Assembly (NCBI GenBank): GCA_017394705.1 | Contig: JAFPXH010000005.1 | Location: forward strand, 62,001 to 126,000 | Direction of reading: 5' to 3' | Length of the DNA stretch: 64,000 nucleotides | DNA from: Paludibacteraceae bacterium | Lineage (GTDB): Bacteria > Bacteroidota > Bacteroidia > Bacteroidales > Paludibacteraceae | Part shown: positions 1 to 9,806 of the stretch, piece by piece | Layout: every line of letters begins with the position of its first letter | Position numbering within the stretch: position 1 is the first letter of the stretch | The notes under the pieces: generated by a model | The model's input: only the letters and a program-made list of their open reading frames with translations | What the model was told of the DNA's origin: nothing | The model's database searches: none | Program-made: the position numbers and the translations under genes

Positions 1-1067
1 AGACGGTTCGTCCGATAGTTCAACCAGTAGCAACGGAGACTGAACTCCCTCCGCTGAACGATTCCTATACCTTCGATTCATTCGTGGCCGGTGAGCCGAA
101 CAAGTTAGCCCGCACAGCAGGTCTGGCGATAGCCAAGCAGCCCGGATACACCGCATTCAATCCGCTCTTTATTTACGGCGGAAGTGGTGTAGGAAAGACC
201 CACCTTGCGTGCGCGATAGGTAATCAGGTTCGTGCGCTTGACCCGCAAGCGCGCGTGCTCTACGTGAGCGCGAACACATTCAAACTGCAGTATCAGGACG
301 CACGCAAAGAGAACCGCATTCCCGATTTCCTCAATTTCTATCAGTCGATAGACGTACTTATCGTTGATGACATCCAGTATTTCGCGGGTCTGAAGGGAAC
401 GCAGGACACGTTCTTCCATATCTTCAATTATTTACAGCAGAGCCGTAAGCAGTTGATTTTGACTTCCGACCGTCCGCCGATTGATTTGAAGGACATCGAA
501 GAGCGCCTGCTGACGCGGTTCAAATGGGGCCTGGCGGCAGAGATAGCCCGCCCGGACTATCAGTTACGCCGGAATATTTTACTCAGTAAGATGCGTCGTG
601 ACGGCATTGTACTCTCGGACGAAGTAGTGGATTTCATTGCGAAGAACGTCCGCGATTCTGTGCGTGACTTAGAGGGTATTTTGGCTTCGCTGTTAGCGCA
701 CTCGACGCTGACCGACAAGGAGATTGACGTGCAGTTGGCGGAACAGGTGGTTAGTCATATCGTGGCTATCCAACCACACCACACCACTATCGACGACGTG
801 TTAGGGGTCGTAGCCCAGCATTACAACATCCCCGAACGCGCACTCGTGGCACAGAACCGCTCGAAAGAGATCAGTCAGGCACGCCACATAGCGGCTTATT
901 TGAGCAAACAGCTTACGGATAGTTCGTTATCGGAGATAGGTTTCCGCTTAGGCCGTCGTACACATGCCACGGTGCTGCACTCGATAGCCCATGTGCGCGA
1001 GCAAATGGAGTTTGACCCCGTTTTGCGTCAGCACCTTGCCCAATTACAATCGGCATTACACCACTAA
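1..1067 (+). CDS. dnaA: Chromosomal replication initiator DnaA (5' end outside window)
   Basis: The reading frame is open from the window edge (codons begin at base 3) to the TAA at 1065-1067, so the first domains lie upstream. It shows the AAA+ core: Walker A GGSGVGKTH at 177-203, Walker B LIVDDIQ near 357-380, then the arginine-finger region and DnaA domain IV. DnaA binds DnaA boxes at oriC and opens the duplex in its ATP form. The domain IV signature reads GRRTHATVLHS (951-983). In E. coli the matching stretch is GGRDHTTVLHA, whose Asp433 reads bases; here that position is Thr. The gene is followed after 10 nt by the addA-like gene. Identity is certain; the altered signature is discussed as a finding. 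Confidence 0.97.
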   Translation, partial: TVRPIVQPVATETELPPLNDSYTFDSFVAGEPNKLARTAGLAIAKQPGYTAFNPLFIYGGSGVGKTHLACAIGNQVRALDPQARVLYVSANTFKLQYQDARKENRIPDFLNFYQSIDVLIVDDIQYFAGLKGTQDTFFHIFNYLQQSRKQLILTSDRPPIDLKDIEERLLTRFKWGLAAEIARPDYQLRRNILLSKMRRDGIVLSDEVVDFIAKNVRDSVRDLEGILASLLAHSTLTDKEIDVQLAEQVVSHIVAIQPHHTTIDDVLGVVAQHYNIPERALVAQNRSKEISQARHIAAYLSKQLTDSSLSEIGFRLGRRTHATVLHSIAHVREQMEFDPVLRQHLAQLQSALHH

Positions 1068-1077
1068 TACTATAGTT

Positions 1078-4000
1078 TTGATTGACATCCGACGCCCTTT
1101 GAATGTCTGCCGCGCCTCCGCCGGTACGGGGAAGACATATACTCTGGCGGCCTATTATATAGGCCTTCTTCTGTCGGGTGAGGACTATCGCAGTATATTG
1201 GCTATCACGTTCACCAACAAAGCAACGGGTGAGATGAGTGAACGTATATTGGACTACCTGCACGCCATCGCAGAAGGCGAAGGGCAGTCTTTTCTTTTAC
1301 GCGCGCGTGATTTCATGATTCGCAACCAGCAGGCAACGGACGAGGAGTTGCGACTTCGAGCCGGTGAGTGTTTCCGGGCTATGCTGCTGGACTACGACAA
1401 TGTGCAGATACAGACCATCGATTCATTCCTGCAAACCTTATTGGCAGGTTTGGCCGGATTACTGCATACGAGTGCGGGCTTGAGTACAGAGTTAGACGTC
1501 GATCATGTGATACGTCAGGCGGTGGACCAACTGCTGACAACGGACATAACGGATGCCGACCGCACGATATTGGAAGATTACATGCATCTGCAGTTGGACC
1601 GCGAGTCGCATACAGACGTGCGGAAGAGCCTGTGTATGATGGCCAAAGAGTTGTATAATGAGTCTGTACAGATGTTAGATGCGGAGAACAAAATTCTTTT
1701 TGACTCCGCAGCGATAGCAAAGTGCAGGAACCGACTGCTGCAAGCATGGCAGGACTACGAGGGACTGCACGAACTGAAAGTACTATTGGCTTCCTGTAAT
1801 CCGGAGAACTATAACCGAAATACCAAATATGCCTACGACCGCTTAACGCGAAGCGTGGAGCAGCCCGAGAAAATGTCCGGCAAAGACCGTTTCCGCGGGG
1901 TGGAACCGAAGAGTTGTAATGCCGAGGAGATGAACCGCGCCACCGAACTTGCCAAACAAGTGGCACGCTATTATAACTCTATCCAACTGACCATCCGTTT
2001 CAGCCGTGACATGGAACTGATGGCTTCGCTGCAAGCGATTATACAACGCAATCTGGCGGAGAATAACTGCGCGCTCTTGGCGCAGACCGCCAATACCTTA
2101 TGCCGGGCTTTGCAACCCGGCGATGCGGATTTTATCTTGGAGAAAGCAGGTGTGCGCTTCAAACACGTGCTGATGGATGAATTCCAGGATACGAGTCAGT
2201 TACAATGGAGTGTTATTAACCAATTGCTGCGCGATGTGTTGGCCGGAGAAGGACACACGCTGTTAGTGGTGGGAGATATCAAGCAGTCCATATACCGTTG
2301 GCGAAACGGAGATTGGCATATCATGGCAGAGCTGGGCATGGATGACGCGCACTACGGACAGTATATCAACCGCGATTTTGCCCCGCTGACACGTAACTAC
2401 CGTAGTAGCGAAGAGGTGGTGAAATTTAACCTCTCGCTCTTCCGCCATATCATCACCCATTATCCGGTTGAGCACGAACAGGCTTTGATTGAAGCAATCT
2501 ATGATGAGGGATTCACGCCGGAACGCCTGGACGATTTCTATCAGGCGGATAAGAAACGCGGCGGGTATGTGCGCTTCAAGGCTTTCCAGAAGAGTTCGGC
2601 GCGTGAGGAGGGCGCTATACCTATCCGTGAGATGATGGCGTGTGAGATGTTCGATGCGATGGAAGAATTGCTGCAGAAAGGAGCAAGGCCGGCGGATATG
2701 ATGATTCTCGTACGGAAAACAAGTGAGGCGGTCTATATAACCGATTTGCATCGTGAATTGGACAAAGACATATATCCTCTGCTGTCGAAGGCGCGCATCG
2801 TCTCGGCGGATAGTTTTCTATTGGAGGCTTCGCACGACGTGCAGACTATTATTGCCGGGCTGCGAGTAATCGCGAAAGACGATCCCGTAGCGGCGAAGTA
2901 CGTGGAGATGATGACCGGTGATGTAGAGAGCGTGGCGCGTATCAAGAAGAACATCCCTAAAAAAACACCCTTATACGAAGCGGTCAGCGAGTTGATAAAA
3001 TTGCTGCTGGCTAATGAATACGGACGTTATACGGGCACCGAAACGGCATACGTGAATAACCTCTTGGACCGGACGCGCGATTATGTCAGTGCCTATGGCA
3101 GTAATATAGATGAATACCTGGACTATTGGAACGATGTGATGCACGAGAAACCTATTCCTGCGCCGGTGACGGACGCCATCCGTATTCTCACGGTTCACTC
3201 CAGTAAAGGGCTTCAGTCCCAAACGTTGTTTGTGCCTTTCTGTACATGGACCAAGGAGGCGCAGTCCTTGCATCCGGAGAAAATATGGTGCGAGGTGGCG
3301 GATGAGGTGGACGTACAGCGTAAAGACTATGTGCCTATCCAGGACGGCGATGAAATGGCCAACTCCGCTTATCAAGCGGCGTATGAGCTGGAACACCTGA
3401 ATATGCGCGTGGATAACTTGAATATGCTCTACGTAGCCTTGACGCGCGCGGAAGATAATCTGTACATATCTACATTCTATCCCGTGAATAAGGACGGTAA
3501 GATAGGTTCTTGCAACCACGTGGGCATGTATATCCGTGATTTCCTGCAAACGGACGAGTATGAGGTGGGAAAGCCGGTTATTAATGGGGTTAGAGGGTTA
3601 GAGGTTAGAGGGTTAGAGGTTAGTGAGGCGGAACTATGGAGCAGTAGTGACCAAGTGCGTTTCGTTCAGTCGCAGGAAGGCGCCATGTACACGGACTACG
3701 GAGACGAAGCTTATCGCCGCGTGGCACGGATGGAACAGGGAACGCTGTGCCATGAGATTTTCGCGCACTTACGCAAGGCCGATGAATTAGACCGGGTGTT
3801 GGATGATTTCGAGAGTAGAGGAGAGATTCAAAATCCAACGCAGCGGAAAGAGTTGCATCAATTGATTTCTTCGGCGTGGGAAGGAAACCCGCAGATGAAC
3901 AGTTGGTTCACAGACCCGTGGGAATTGAAAATGGAGGAGGCCATTTATATTGACCATCGCGAGGTGCGGCCTGATAGAGTGATGATTAACCCGCAGACGC

Positions 4001-4173
4001 ACGAGGCAATAGTGCTGGATTATAAGTTCGGCCATCCTGAGGCATCGTATAAGGATCAGGTACGTGGTTATATGCAAGCCCTGCAACGTATGGGGTATTC
4101 TCCCGTTCGCGGCTACCTGTGGTTCGCGCATAACGCCCAAGGCAAACAATTGGTAGAAGTGCATGCAGAATAG
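1078..4173 (+). CDS. addA: UvrD/REP-type helicase-nuclease, AddA/RecB-like
   Basis: A 1031-residue superfamily 1A helicase with a C-terminal RecB-like nuclease. Visible motifs in order: Walker A ASAGTGKT close to the N-terminus, motif II LMDEFQDTSQ, motif III GDIKQSIYRWR, motif V TVHSSKGLQ, motif VI YVALTRAEDNLY and the nuclease LDYKFG near residue 980 with a downstream Q-x3-Y. With the next gene it probably resects double-strand breaks for recombination. I chose the TTG at 1078, which gives an N-terminus running straight into the Walker A as in relatives; the ATG at 991 would overlap dnaA by 77 nt. No Shine-Dalgarno sequence is seen. A short repeat tract (3586-3624) encodes a GLEVRGLEV segment before the nuclease domain. 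Confidence 0.9.
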   Translation: MIDIRRPLNVCRASAGTGKTYTLAAYYIGLLLSGEDYRSILAITFTNKATGEMSERILDYLHAIAEGEGQSFLLRARDFMIRNQQATDEELRLRAGECFRAMLLDYDNVQIQTIDSFLQTLLAGLAGLLHTSAGLSTELDVDHVIRQAVDQLLTTDITDADRTILEDYMHLQLDRESHTDVRKSLCMMAKELYNESVQMLDAENKILFDSAAIAKCRNRLLQAWQDYEGLHELKVLLASCNPENYNRNTKYAYDRLTRSVEQPEKMSGKDRFRGVEPKSCNAEEMNRATELAKQVARYYNSIQLTIRFSRDMELMASLQAIIQRNLAENNCALLAQTANTLCRALQPGDADFILEKAGVRFKHVLMDEFQDTSQLQWSVINQLLRDVLAGEGHTLLVVGDIKQSIYRWRNGDWHIMAELGMDDAHYGQYINRDFAPLTRNYRSSEEVVKFNLSLFRHIITHYPVEHEQALIEAIYDEGFTPERLDDFYQADKKRGGYVRFKAFQKSSAREEGAIPIREMMACEMFDAMEELLQKGARPADMMILVRKTSEAVYITDLHRELDKDIYPLLSKARIVSADSFLLEASHDVQTIIAGLRVIAKDDPVAAKYVEMMTGDVESVARIKKNIPKKTPLYEAVSELIKLLLANEYGRYTGTETAYVNNLLDRTRDYVSAYGSNIDEYLDYWNDVMHEKPIPAPVTDAIRILTVHSSKGLQSQTLFVPFCTWTKEAQSLHPEKIWCEVADEVDVQRKDYVPIQDGDEMANSAYQAAYELEHLNMRVDNLNMLYVALTRAEDNLYISTFYPVNKDGKIGSCNHVGMYIRDFLQTDEYEVGKPVINGVRGLEVRGLEVSEAELWSSSDQVRFVQSQEGAMYTDYGDEAYRRVARMEQGTLCHEIFAHLRKADELDRVLDDFESRGEIQNPTQRKELHQLISSAWEGNPQMNSWFTDPWELKMEEAIYIDHREVRPDRVMINPQTHEAIVLDYKFGHPEASYKDQVRGYMQALQRMGYSPVRGYLWFAHNAQGKQLVEVHAE
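3586..3624 (+). repeat. In-frame word repeat (GGTTAGAG) inside addA
   Basis: About five degenerate copies of GGTTAGAG/GGGTTAGA in tandem. They encode a low-complexity GLEVRGLEV-type segment in the linker before the nuclease domain. It resembles, with a different word, the repeats inside dnaE, tsaD and uvrA. Confidence 0.85.
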
Positions 4174-6916
4174 TTTTATCCATCAGACAGCCCGTTCCAT
4201 CATTGAGCGCATTGAATGGAAACAGTTGAGCCGCACCACCTTGGTGCTGCCCTCTCACCGTGCAGGCTTGGTGCTCAAAGATGAGTTACTGCGTCTGCAA
4301 CAAGAATACCATGCGCAAGCTATCTGGGCTCCGGATGTGAAGACACTTCCGCAGTTGCAGGATTTCCTCAGCCCGCTGTATCCGGAAGATGAGTTCATGA
4401 CCGTCGTACGGCTCTATCGCCATTATCGTCATCTGAATGCCGGCGAGGAGAACCTTTTGCCGCTGGATATGTTCTATGGCTGGGGACGTCAGATGATAGC
4501 TGATTTTACAAATATTGACGCTTCGATGCCCGCTGAGCAAGTACCGAATTTCTTCGATAATACGATAGCGGCGCATGAGTTGAGTCAGTGGAAGCTGGAA
4601 CCGGAAGTAGAGGAACGTCTTAGGGCGCTGATTAATCCTCATGAGGGACCACAGGTGTCTTATAGCGCAGAGACTATTCGCGGACAATATGAACATCTAT
4701 GGCGGCAATTATACGATCTGTATAAAGCTCTGCATGCAGAGATGGAAACGGAACAGAAAGGCTATTCAGGCATGCGGCAACGCAGCGTTATGGAACATTG
4801 GGATGACGATACGCTACAAGCCAAAATAGCCGGTCGCACATTCATCTTCGTGGGCTTTAACTACCTGTTGCCGGTTGAACGCGAATTGATGCAACGACTG
4901 AAAGAGAACGGTCAGGCCCTCTTCTTTTGGGACTATGTAGCGGATTTTCAAACCAATGAGAAAGCGTTCTCTTTTGCAGAACTGAACAGCTCCGTGTTAG
5001 GCAGTGAGATAACACCGCGACATTGGCAAGAAGCGCGCCCTGTGACCGTGATGACATGTGCGTCACGCGAGGCGCAAGCTCAGTATGTGCATCGATGGCT
5101 GCAGGATAACTACCGCGCGAAAGGTGATAAAGTAGGCGTTGTCATCTGTGATGAAACAATGCTTGAGCCGGTTATCTACACCTTGCCGGCTATCCAATTA
5201 CCGGGACAAGCAGAGACAGAACCAATTAATATTACCAAAGGTTTCCCACTGCGCAACACCCAGGTCTTTGCAGATGTTATGCGTTGGCTGACTGACCGTG
5301 CACGCGGGGATGCAGACACCATAGTGTCACCGGAGTGGATAGACCAATTAAAGGAACAGGTGTTGTCTCACCAGGAAGAGGAAACTGACAGCGCGGATAA
5401 ACCGCTTACATGGCAGGAACTATTAGTACTGGAGTCCGAGTATCAGGCTCGTAAGATAGCAAACCAGTTACGCGCACTCTTGGTCAGCGGCGTTGAAGGA
5501 GTGACGTTCAGCCTCAAACTGCTTCGTTTGTTGATGCGGCGGGCAATGGAGAATGTGACGATGCCTTTCCATGGCGAACCGGTGACGGATATACAAATTA
5601 TGGGTGTGCTGGAGACACGTCTGCTGGATTTCGACCGACTGTTATTACTTAATGTGGAAGAAGGGATTATCCCGCAGCGCAAGCAAGACAGCAGTTTTAT
5701 TCCGTTCTACCTCCGCAAGGCTTATCACATGCAAACGGCTGACGAACGTGCAACTGTCTATGCGTATAATTTCTTCCGTTTGCTTAGTCGCGCGGGACAT
5801 ACCACGCTGTTATATGCGTCTGCAGACACATCGGCAGGTGGCAAAGGCCCCTCACGTTTTATTCTACAAATGGAGGCTTCGCATGAGTTTGACGTACAAA
5901 AAGCTGTATTATTAGAGCCAAATATTATAGGAGAAGGTATTGATATACAGGCTACTACGACACAACCGGCCGACTTTACACATCTCTCGCCAAGCGCGCT
6001 AAATACTTATATCACCTGTCCGCGTAGTTTTTACTGGCAGTATATCCTGAAACTCAAACCCAAGGAGGATGAAGAGGTGCTCTTTGCTCCGAATACTTTG
6101 GGCTCGTTTGTTCACCACGTTATGGAGTATCTCTATCGGGTGTACCTGCACTGCGATAACAGCCGACCTGTACGTGTGACACCGGAACAGATAGAAGCAC
6201 TTCAGACGGATGAGATGAAGTTGCAGACGGCATTAGAGGCGGCATACGAAGCGATGAATCTGGAGTGGCTTAAGAAGCATGAGAATGAGCCTAACCATTA
6301 TATTCGCGAGCATCACACGGGAGAGAATGTGCTGATCATCGGCTTTGTGCATAATATCCTTGAGCGCGACCGGAAAGATGCATGCGTAGGATTGCAGATA
6401 TACCAATTGGAGCAACAGACATGGTTCCCGCTAAACCTTAACGGCCGTAAAATAGAGTTGGGAGGTATTATTGACCGATTGGATATTTACGGCGAACCGG
6501 GAATGGAGAGACTGCGCGTGATTGATTATAAATCAGGCGGGTATAACGATACAACGCACGCCAAGAAAATGTCTGCCAAGTGGGACGAACTGATGGAGAG
6601 TGAGGACAAAAACTATGTGCGACAGACATTGATATACAGCAACGCCGTGATGGAGGACAAGGGGATGAATATGCCTATTGAACCGCATCTCTATTTCTGC
6701 CGGAATAAGTTAGTCGGCATGGAAACGACCATCGATATAGAAGGTGAAACAGTGACGCATTTTCAGTCCATGGCACAGCAGTTCAAGCAACAGTTACAAC
6801 AGAAAGTGCAAGAGATTATGACGGCTACTGAATTTCCACAGTGCGCGGAAGGTAAATGCCCCTCTTTCTGTCCTTTTTTTGACCTTTGCGGGCGTAAACC
6901 ACAAACGATACAATGA
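4163..6916 (+). CDS. addB: PD-(D/E)XK nuclease, AddB/RexB-like subunit
   Basis: A 917-residue partner of the preceding helicase; the start overlaps it by 11 nt, implying translational coupling. The N-terminal half has a degenerate helicase fold (LVLPSHRAG near residue 28) without a convincing Walker A. The C-terminal nuclease has GGIIDRLDIYG followed by RVIDYKSGGY. Cysteines in TCPRSFYW and in a terminal C-x5-C-x3-C-x5-C-like cluster (GKCPSFCPFFDLCGRK) fit the iron-sulfur staple known from AddB nucleases. Expected to form a heterodimer that degrades DNA ends until a regulatory site. In Bacteroidota databases such proteins are often just called PD-(D/E)XK nuclease family protein. Confidence 0.87.
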   Translation: MQNSFIHQTARSIIERIEWKQLSRTTLVLPSHRAGLVLKDELLRLQQEYHAQAIWAPDVKTLPQLQDFLSPLYPEDEFMTVVRLYRHYRHLNAGEENLLPLDMFYGWGRQMIADFTNIDASMPAEQVPNFFDNTIAAHELSQWKLEPEVEERLRALINPHEGPQVSYSAETIRGQYEHLWRQLYDLYKALHAEMETEQKGYSGMRQRSVMEHWDDDTLQAKIAGRTFIFVGFNYLLPVERELMQRLKENGQALFFWDYVADFQTNEKAFSFAELNSSVLGSEITPRHWQEARPVTVMTCASREAQAQYVHRWLQDNYRAKGDKVGVVICDETMLEPVIYTLPAIQLPGQAETEPINITKGFPLRNTQVFADVMRWLTDRARGDADTIVSPEWIDQLKEQVLSHQEEETDSADKPLTWQELLVLESEYQARKIANQLRALLVSGVEGVTFSLKLLRLLMRRAMENVTMPFHGEPVTDIQIMGVLETRLLDFDRLLLLNVEEGIIPQRKQDSSFIPFYLRKAYHMQTADERATVYAYNFFRLLSRAGHTTLLYASADTSAGGKGPSRFILQMEASHEFDVQKAVLLEPNIIGEGIDIQATTTQPADFTHLSPSALNTYITCPRSFYWQYILKLKPKEDEEVLFAPNTLGSFVHHVMEYLYRVYLHCDNSRPVRVTPEQIEALQTDEMKLQTALEAAYEAMNLEWLKKHENEPNHYIREHHTGENVLIIGFVHNILERDRKDACVGLQIYQLEQQTWFPLNLNGRKIELGGIIDRLDIYGEPGMERLRVIDYKSGGYNDTTHAKKMSAKWDELMESEDKNYVRQTLIYSNAVMEDKGMNMPIEPHLYFCRNKLVGMETTIDIEGETVTHFQSMAQQFKQQLQQKVQEIMTATEFPQCAEGKCPSFCPFFDLCGRKPQTIQ

Positions 6917-7791
6917 GTACGGAAAACCGATATTACCGCGTTGGCGATCATCTCTTTGCCCTGCAGGCCGAGAGTGCGTCTTTTGAGTATCTGCCTAATT
7001 TGGAGCCGTTCAGAGTGAAGGAAACGTCTGTGCCAATCTTTACGCTTTGTGTGAAAGATAGTCCGCTGCCTGCTACCCATGGCTGGGCGGCTGTGTACAC
7101 CGACCGTTCTGACGCAGATATGCCGCGCATAGAAATGTACCGTCAAGCGGACAGATGGCTCTTATGCCTTTCACAGACACGCGAAAGTGAGATTGTCTGC
7201 GCGGTATTGTGTAATGCTGATTTTAGTGAAGCGGAGGTCTTTTTGGTTCCCGGTAACACACGTTTTGCAGTCGATAATGCCTCAATGCTTATCTACGCTT
7301 TTCGCACCGCGACGCTGCACACGTTGCTCTTCCATGCGTCTGTCATTGTGCGAGGAGGCAGAGCATTCCTTTTCCTTGGACATTCAGGCACAGGAAAGAG
7401 CACCCATGCGCAGTTATGGCTGGACACGTTTTCGGATGCAGACCGCTTGAATGATGACAATCCTGTGGTACGCCTTATGGATGACGGCTCGGCGCGTGTC
7501 TACGGTTCTCCGTGGTCCGGCAAAACAGCTTGTTACAAGGCATCGTCAGCACCGATACAATCATTGGTTCAACTGGTTCAAGCACCATACAATGCCATCC
7601 GGAGTTTGCGAATGACACAAGCATATCCTTTTGTGCTAGCTTCTATAAGCGGGTTGAAAATGGAACCCTCGATGATGGACAGTTTATACGAGTCTATCGC
7701 CCGTTTGTTAGAACTCTGTCCAGTCTATGAACTGGAATGTTTGCCTAATAAAGAGGCGGCACAATTATGCGCTCAAACGTGTTCACCTTAG
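6913..7791 (+). CDS. HPr-kinase-like P-loop protein
   Basis: A 292-residue protein starting inside the stop of addB (ATGA overlap). It carries a P-loop GHSGTGKST at residues 156-164, then LNDDNPVVR and YGSPWSGKT, the pattern of HprK/PEPCK-fold kinases. The first 140 residues are not recognised. This is not the classical HprK of Firmicutes; relatives in Bacteroidales are solitary and their substrate is unknown to me. The last 47 nt overlap the 3' end of mtaB on the other strand, so both proteins are encoded by the same DNA there. Function beyond a probable ATP-dependent kinase cannot be claimed. Confidence 0.75.
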   Translation: MSTENRYYRVGDHLFALQAESASFEYLPNLEPFRVKETSVPIFTLCVKDSPLPATHGWAAVYTDRSDADMPRIEMYRQADRWLLCLSQTRESEIVCAVLCNADFSEAEVFLVPGNTRFAVDNASMLIYAFRTATLHTLLFHASVIVRGGRAFLFLGHSGTGKSTHAQLWLDTFSDADRLNDDNPVVRLMDDGSARVYGSPWSGKTACYKASSAPIQSLVQLVQAPYNAIRSLRMTQAYPFVLASISGLKMEPSMMDSLYESIARLLELCPVYELECLPNKEAAQLCAQTCSP

Positions 7792-9013
7792 TGCGGTCGT
7801 ACGGACAAGAGACTTTGATATAATTCTCTGTAAACCCGTACATGATATTTCCGTCTTTTTTGCTTTCCCACAACACGGTAGCTTCGTCACCTGCGTGCTC
7901 ACGGTAAAATAGTTCTGTCTTACGTGCGCTGATGGCGTGTAACTGCTTGCTGCGTTGCTCGCGCTCTTTGAGTGGCACTACCTCTAAGTCCATCTCCAAC
8001 ATACGCGTGTTAGCGCGTTCGGAATAGGTAAAGACGTGTAGTTGCGAAACGGGTAAGGAATCGATGAATGTCATATAATCCATCCAATATGCTGCGGTCT
8101 CACCACGCACGCCTACCATACAATCGACACCGATAAAAGCATTTGGCATCACCGATTTGATATGCGCCACCCGTTCAGCGAATAACTCTCGTGTGTACCT
8201 CCGTCCCATAATCTTCAGCATTTCATTACTGCCTGACTGCAAAGGTATATGAAAATGCGGCGCAAAATGACGACTATGCGCCACAAAATCAATGATTTCG
8301 TCCGTCAGTAGGTTGGGCTCACAACTGCTGATACGCACTCTGAACTCGCCGTTAATCGCATCTATCGCCTTCAGGAGGTCGATGAATCGTTCATTGGTGC
8401 TACGCCCGAAATCGCCGATGTTAACTCCCGACAGGATAATCTCTTTCGCTCCTCCGGAGAGAGCTTCTTGCGCTTGACTCACCACGTATGCGATGGAAGG
8501 ATTGCGGCTTTTACCTCGCGCTAAGGGAATAGTGCAGTAACTGCAAAAATAGTTACATCCGTCTTGTACTTTTAAAAAACACCGGGTGCGGTCGTCTTTG
8601 CTATACGCCCCGTGAAAATCATCCACTTCGCGAATAGGGGAAATGAATACTTTTGGCTCTTGACTATTGATTTTTAATTCTAACTGTTCAATGAACTCCG
8701 GCAGACGGAATTTCTCATCTTGCCCCAATACAAAATCCACTCCCTCAACGTGTGCAATCTCTTGAGGTTTGAGCTGGGCATAGCAACCTGTGACAATTAG
8801 AATGGCATGGGGGTTTTGCCGACGTATGCGGTGAATCATCTGGCGGTCTTTATGGTCCGCTGTATCAGTGACGGTACAGGTGTTGATAATGCATATATCC
8901 GCCTGCTCACCTTTCTTCGCGCGTTCATGTCCGCGTTCCAAAAGAGCCTTACCTAAAGCACTGCTCTCCGCAAAATTTAACTTACAGCCTAATGTGGTAA
9001 ACGATATCTTCAT
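7745..9013 (-). CDS. mtaB: tRNA t6A37 methylthiotransferase MtaB
   Basis: A 422-residue radical-SAM enzyme that converts t6A37 of tRNA to ms2t6A. The N-terminal MTTase domain shows TLGCKLNFAES, INTCTVT and VTGCYAQ, whose three cysteines bind the second iron-sulfur cluster. The radical-SAM motif CNYFCSYC is near residues 151-158. A C-terminal TRAM-like region follows. Last gene of the dnaE-folC-prmA-mtaB operon, one nucleotide after prmA. The same window holds tsaD, which makes the t6A substrate, although the two are not in one operon. Confidence 0.93.
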   Translation of the reverse strand: MKISFTTLGCKLNFAESSALGKALLERGHERAKKGEQADICIINTCTVTDTADHKDRQMIHRIRRQNPHAILIVTGCYAQLKPQEIAHVEGVDFVLGQDEKFRLPEFIEQLELKINSQEPKVFISPIREVDDFHGAYSKDDRTRCFLKVQDGCNYFCSYCTIPLARGKSRNPSIAYVVSQAQEALSGGAKEIILSGVNIGDFGRSTNERFIDLLKAIDAINGEFRVRISSCEPNLLTDEIIDFVAHSRHFAPHFHIPLQSGSNEMLKIMGRRYTRELFAERVAHIKSVMPNAFIGVDCMVGVRGETAAYWMDYMTFIDSLPVSQLHVFTYSERANTRMLEMDLEVVPLKEREQRSKQLHAISARKTELFYREHAGDEATVLWESKKDGNIMYGFTENYIKVSCPYDRTKVNTFERIIVPPLY

Positions 9014-9014
9014 G

Positions 9015-9806
9015 TTATGATTTTCTTAGTTGAAGCATGCGCCATTCACCATTGGCATGTGTAGCGATGAGATGCATGCCGTGATTTTCTGCTGCGCGGA
9101 CAAGGGCAGGGCAGTCCTGCTCGTAAAATCCGCTTAGCCATAACTCGCTTTCTCTCTGCATACAAGCCGCGTAGGCAGTCATGTTCTCTATCAGTATATT
9201 CCGGTGTATATTGGCCATAATGAGGTCATAGGTACCTTTTGGGGGTGTTCCGCACAGCAGTACCTCTATATCTTCTCCGTTGAGGGTTGCGTTCTCCCGC
9301 GCATTGTCCACACTTTTCTCGTCAATATCTACTGCAATTACGTGCGCCGCGCCACGCCGCTTGGCATAAATAGCCAGCACACCTGTTCCTGTGCCGTGGT
9401 CTAACACGGATTTTCCGGTTAAATCAGTGGCAAGTAACATGTCAATAAGCATGGCGGTCGTTTCATGGTGTCCGGCGCCAAAAGCACAATGAGGAATAAT
9501 ACGTACACCCAAAGGCAACTCCTGCACCGGATGTTCAGCTTCCCATGCGGCATTCCAATTTTCGTCCGGACAAGCCTCGACACCTGTCATGATGGCTCCG
9601 TCGGTTTGCCGGATAAAGGTCTCTATTTCTTGCCGATTGGCTTCCCAAAGGTGGGAGGGTAGGTAATAATTAGTCTCACCCCCTTCCATAGGGGTGCCTT
9701 CTGAGTCGATAGTGTCAACGCCTAAAGACGCCAAATGCTGGTCGAAGAGGTCGTGTTGCCAGTCTTCGTCAAACTTGGTCTGTATGTGCAAAACGTGATA
9801 ACGCAT
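9015..9806 (-). CDS. prmA: Ribosomal protein L11 methyltransferase
   Basis: A 263-residue class I SAM methyltransferase. It has motif I LDHGTGTGVLAIYA, an acidic SAM-ribose residue in VIAVDIDEKSV and the substrate-side motif MANIHRNIL in place of the usual ANI-nL. PrmA trimethylates L11. The start lies 38 nt inside the 3' end of folC. Near residues 36-45 the segment EGTPMEGGET is encoded by a small GC-rich palindrome (9677-9696) of a kind seen elsewhere in the window. Confidence 0.92.
   Translation of the reverse strand: MRYHVLHIQTKFDEDWQHDLFDQHLASLGVDTIDSEGTPMEGGETNYYLPSHLWEANRQEIETFIRQTDGAIMTGVEACPDENWNAAWEAEHPVQELPLGVRIIPHCAFGAGHHETTAMLIDMLLATDLTGKSVLDHGTGTGVLAIYAKRRGAAHVIAVDIDEKSVDNARENATLNGEDIEVLLCGTPPKGTYDLIMANIHRNILIENMTAYAACMQRESELWLSGFYEQDCPALVRAAENHGMHLIATHANGEWRMLQLRKS
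9677..9696. repeat. GC-rich palindrome inside prmA
   Basis: CACCCC, a short spacer and GGGGTG form an inverted repeat inside the prmA coding region. It resembles the palindromes at 32272, 33961 and 48912. Confidence 0.5.

Noticed and set aside
991-1077. Longer N-terminus for the addA-like gene
   Set aside because: It would overlap dnaA by 77 nt and add residues unlike the family; the TTG at 1078 places the Walker A where relatives have it.
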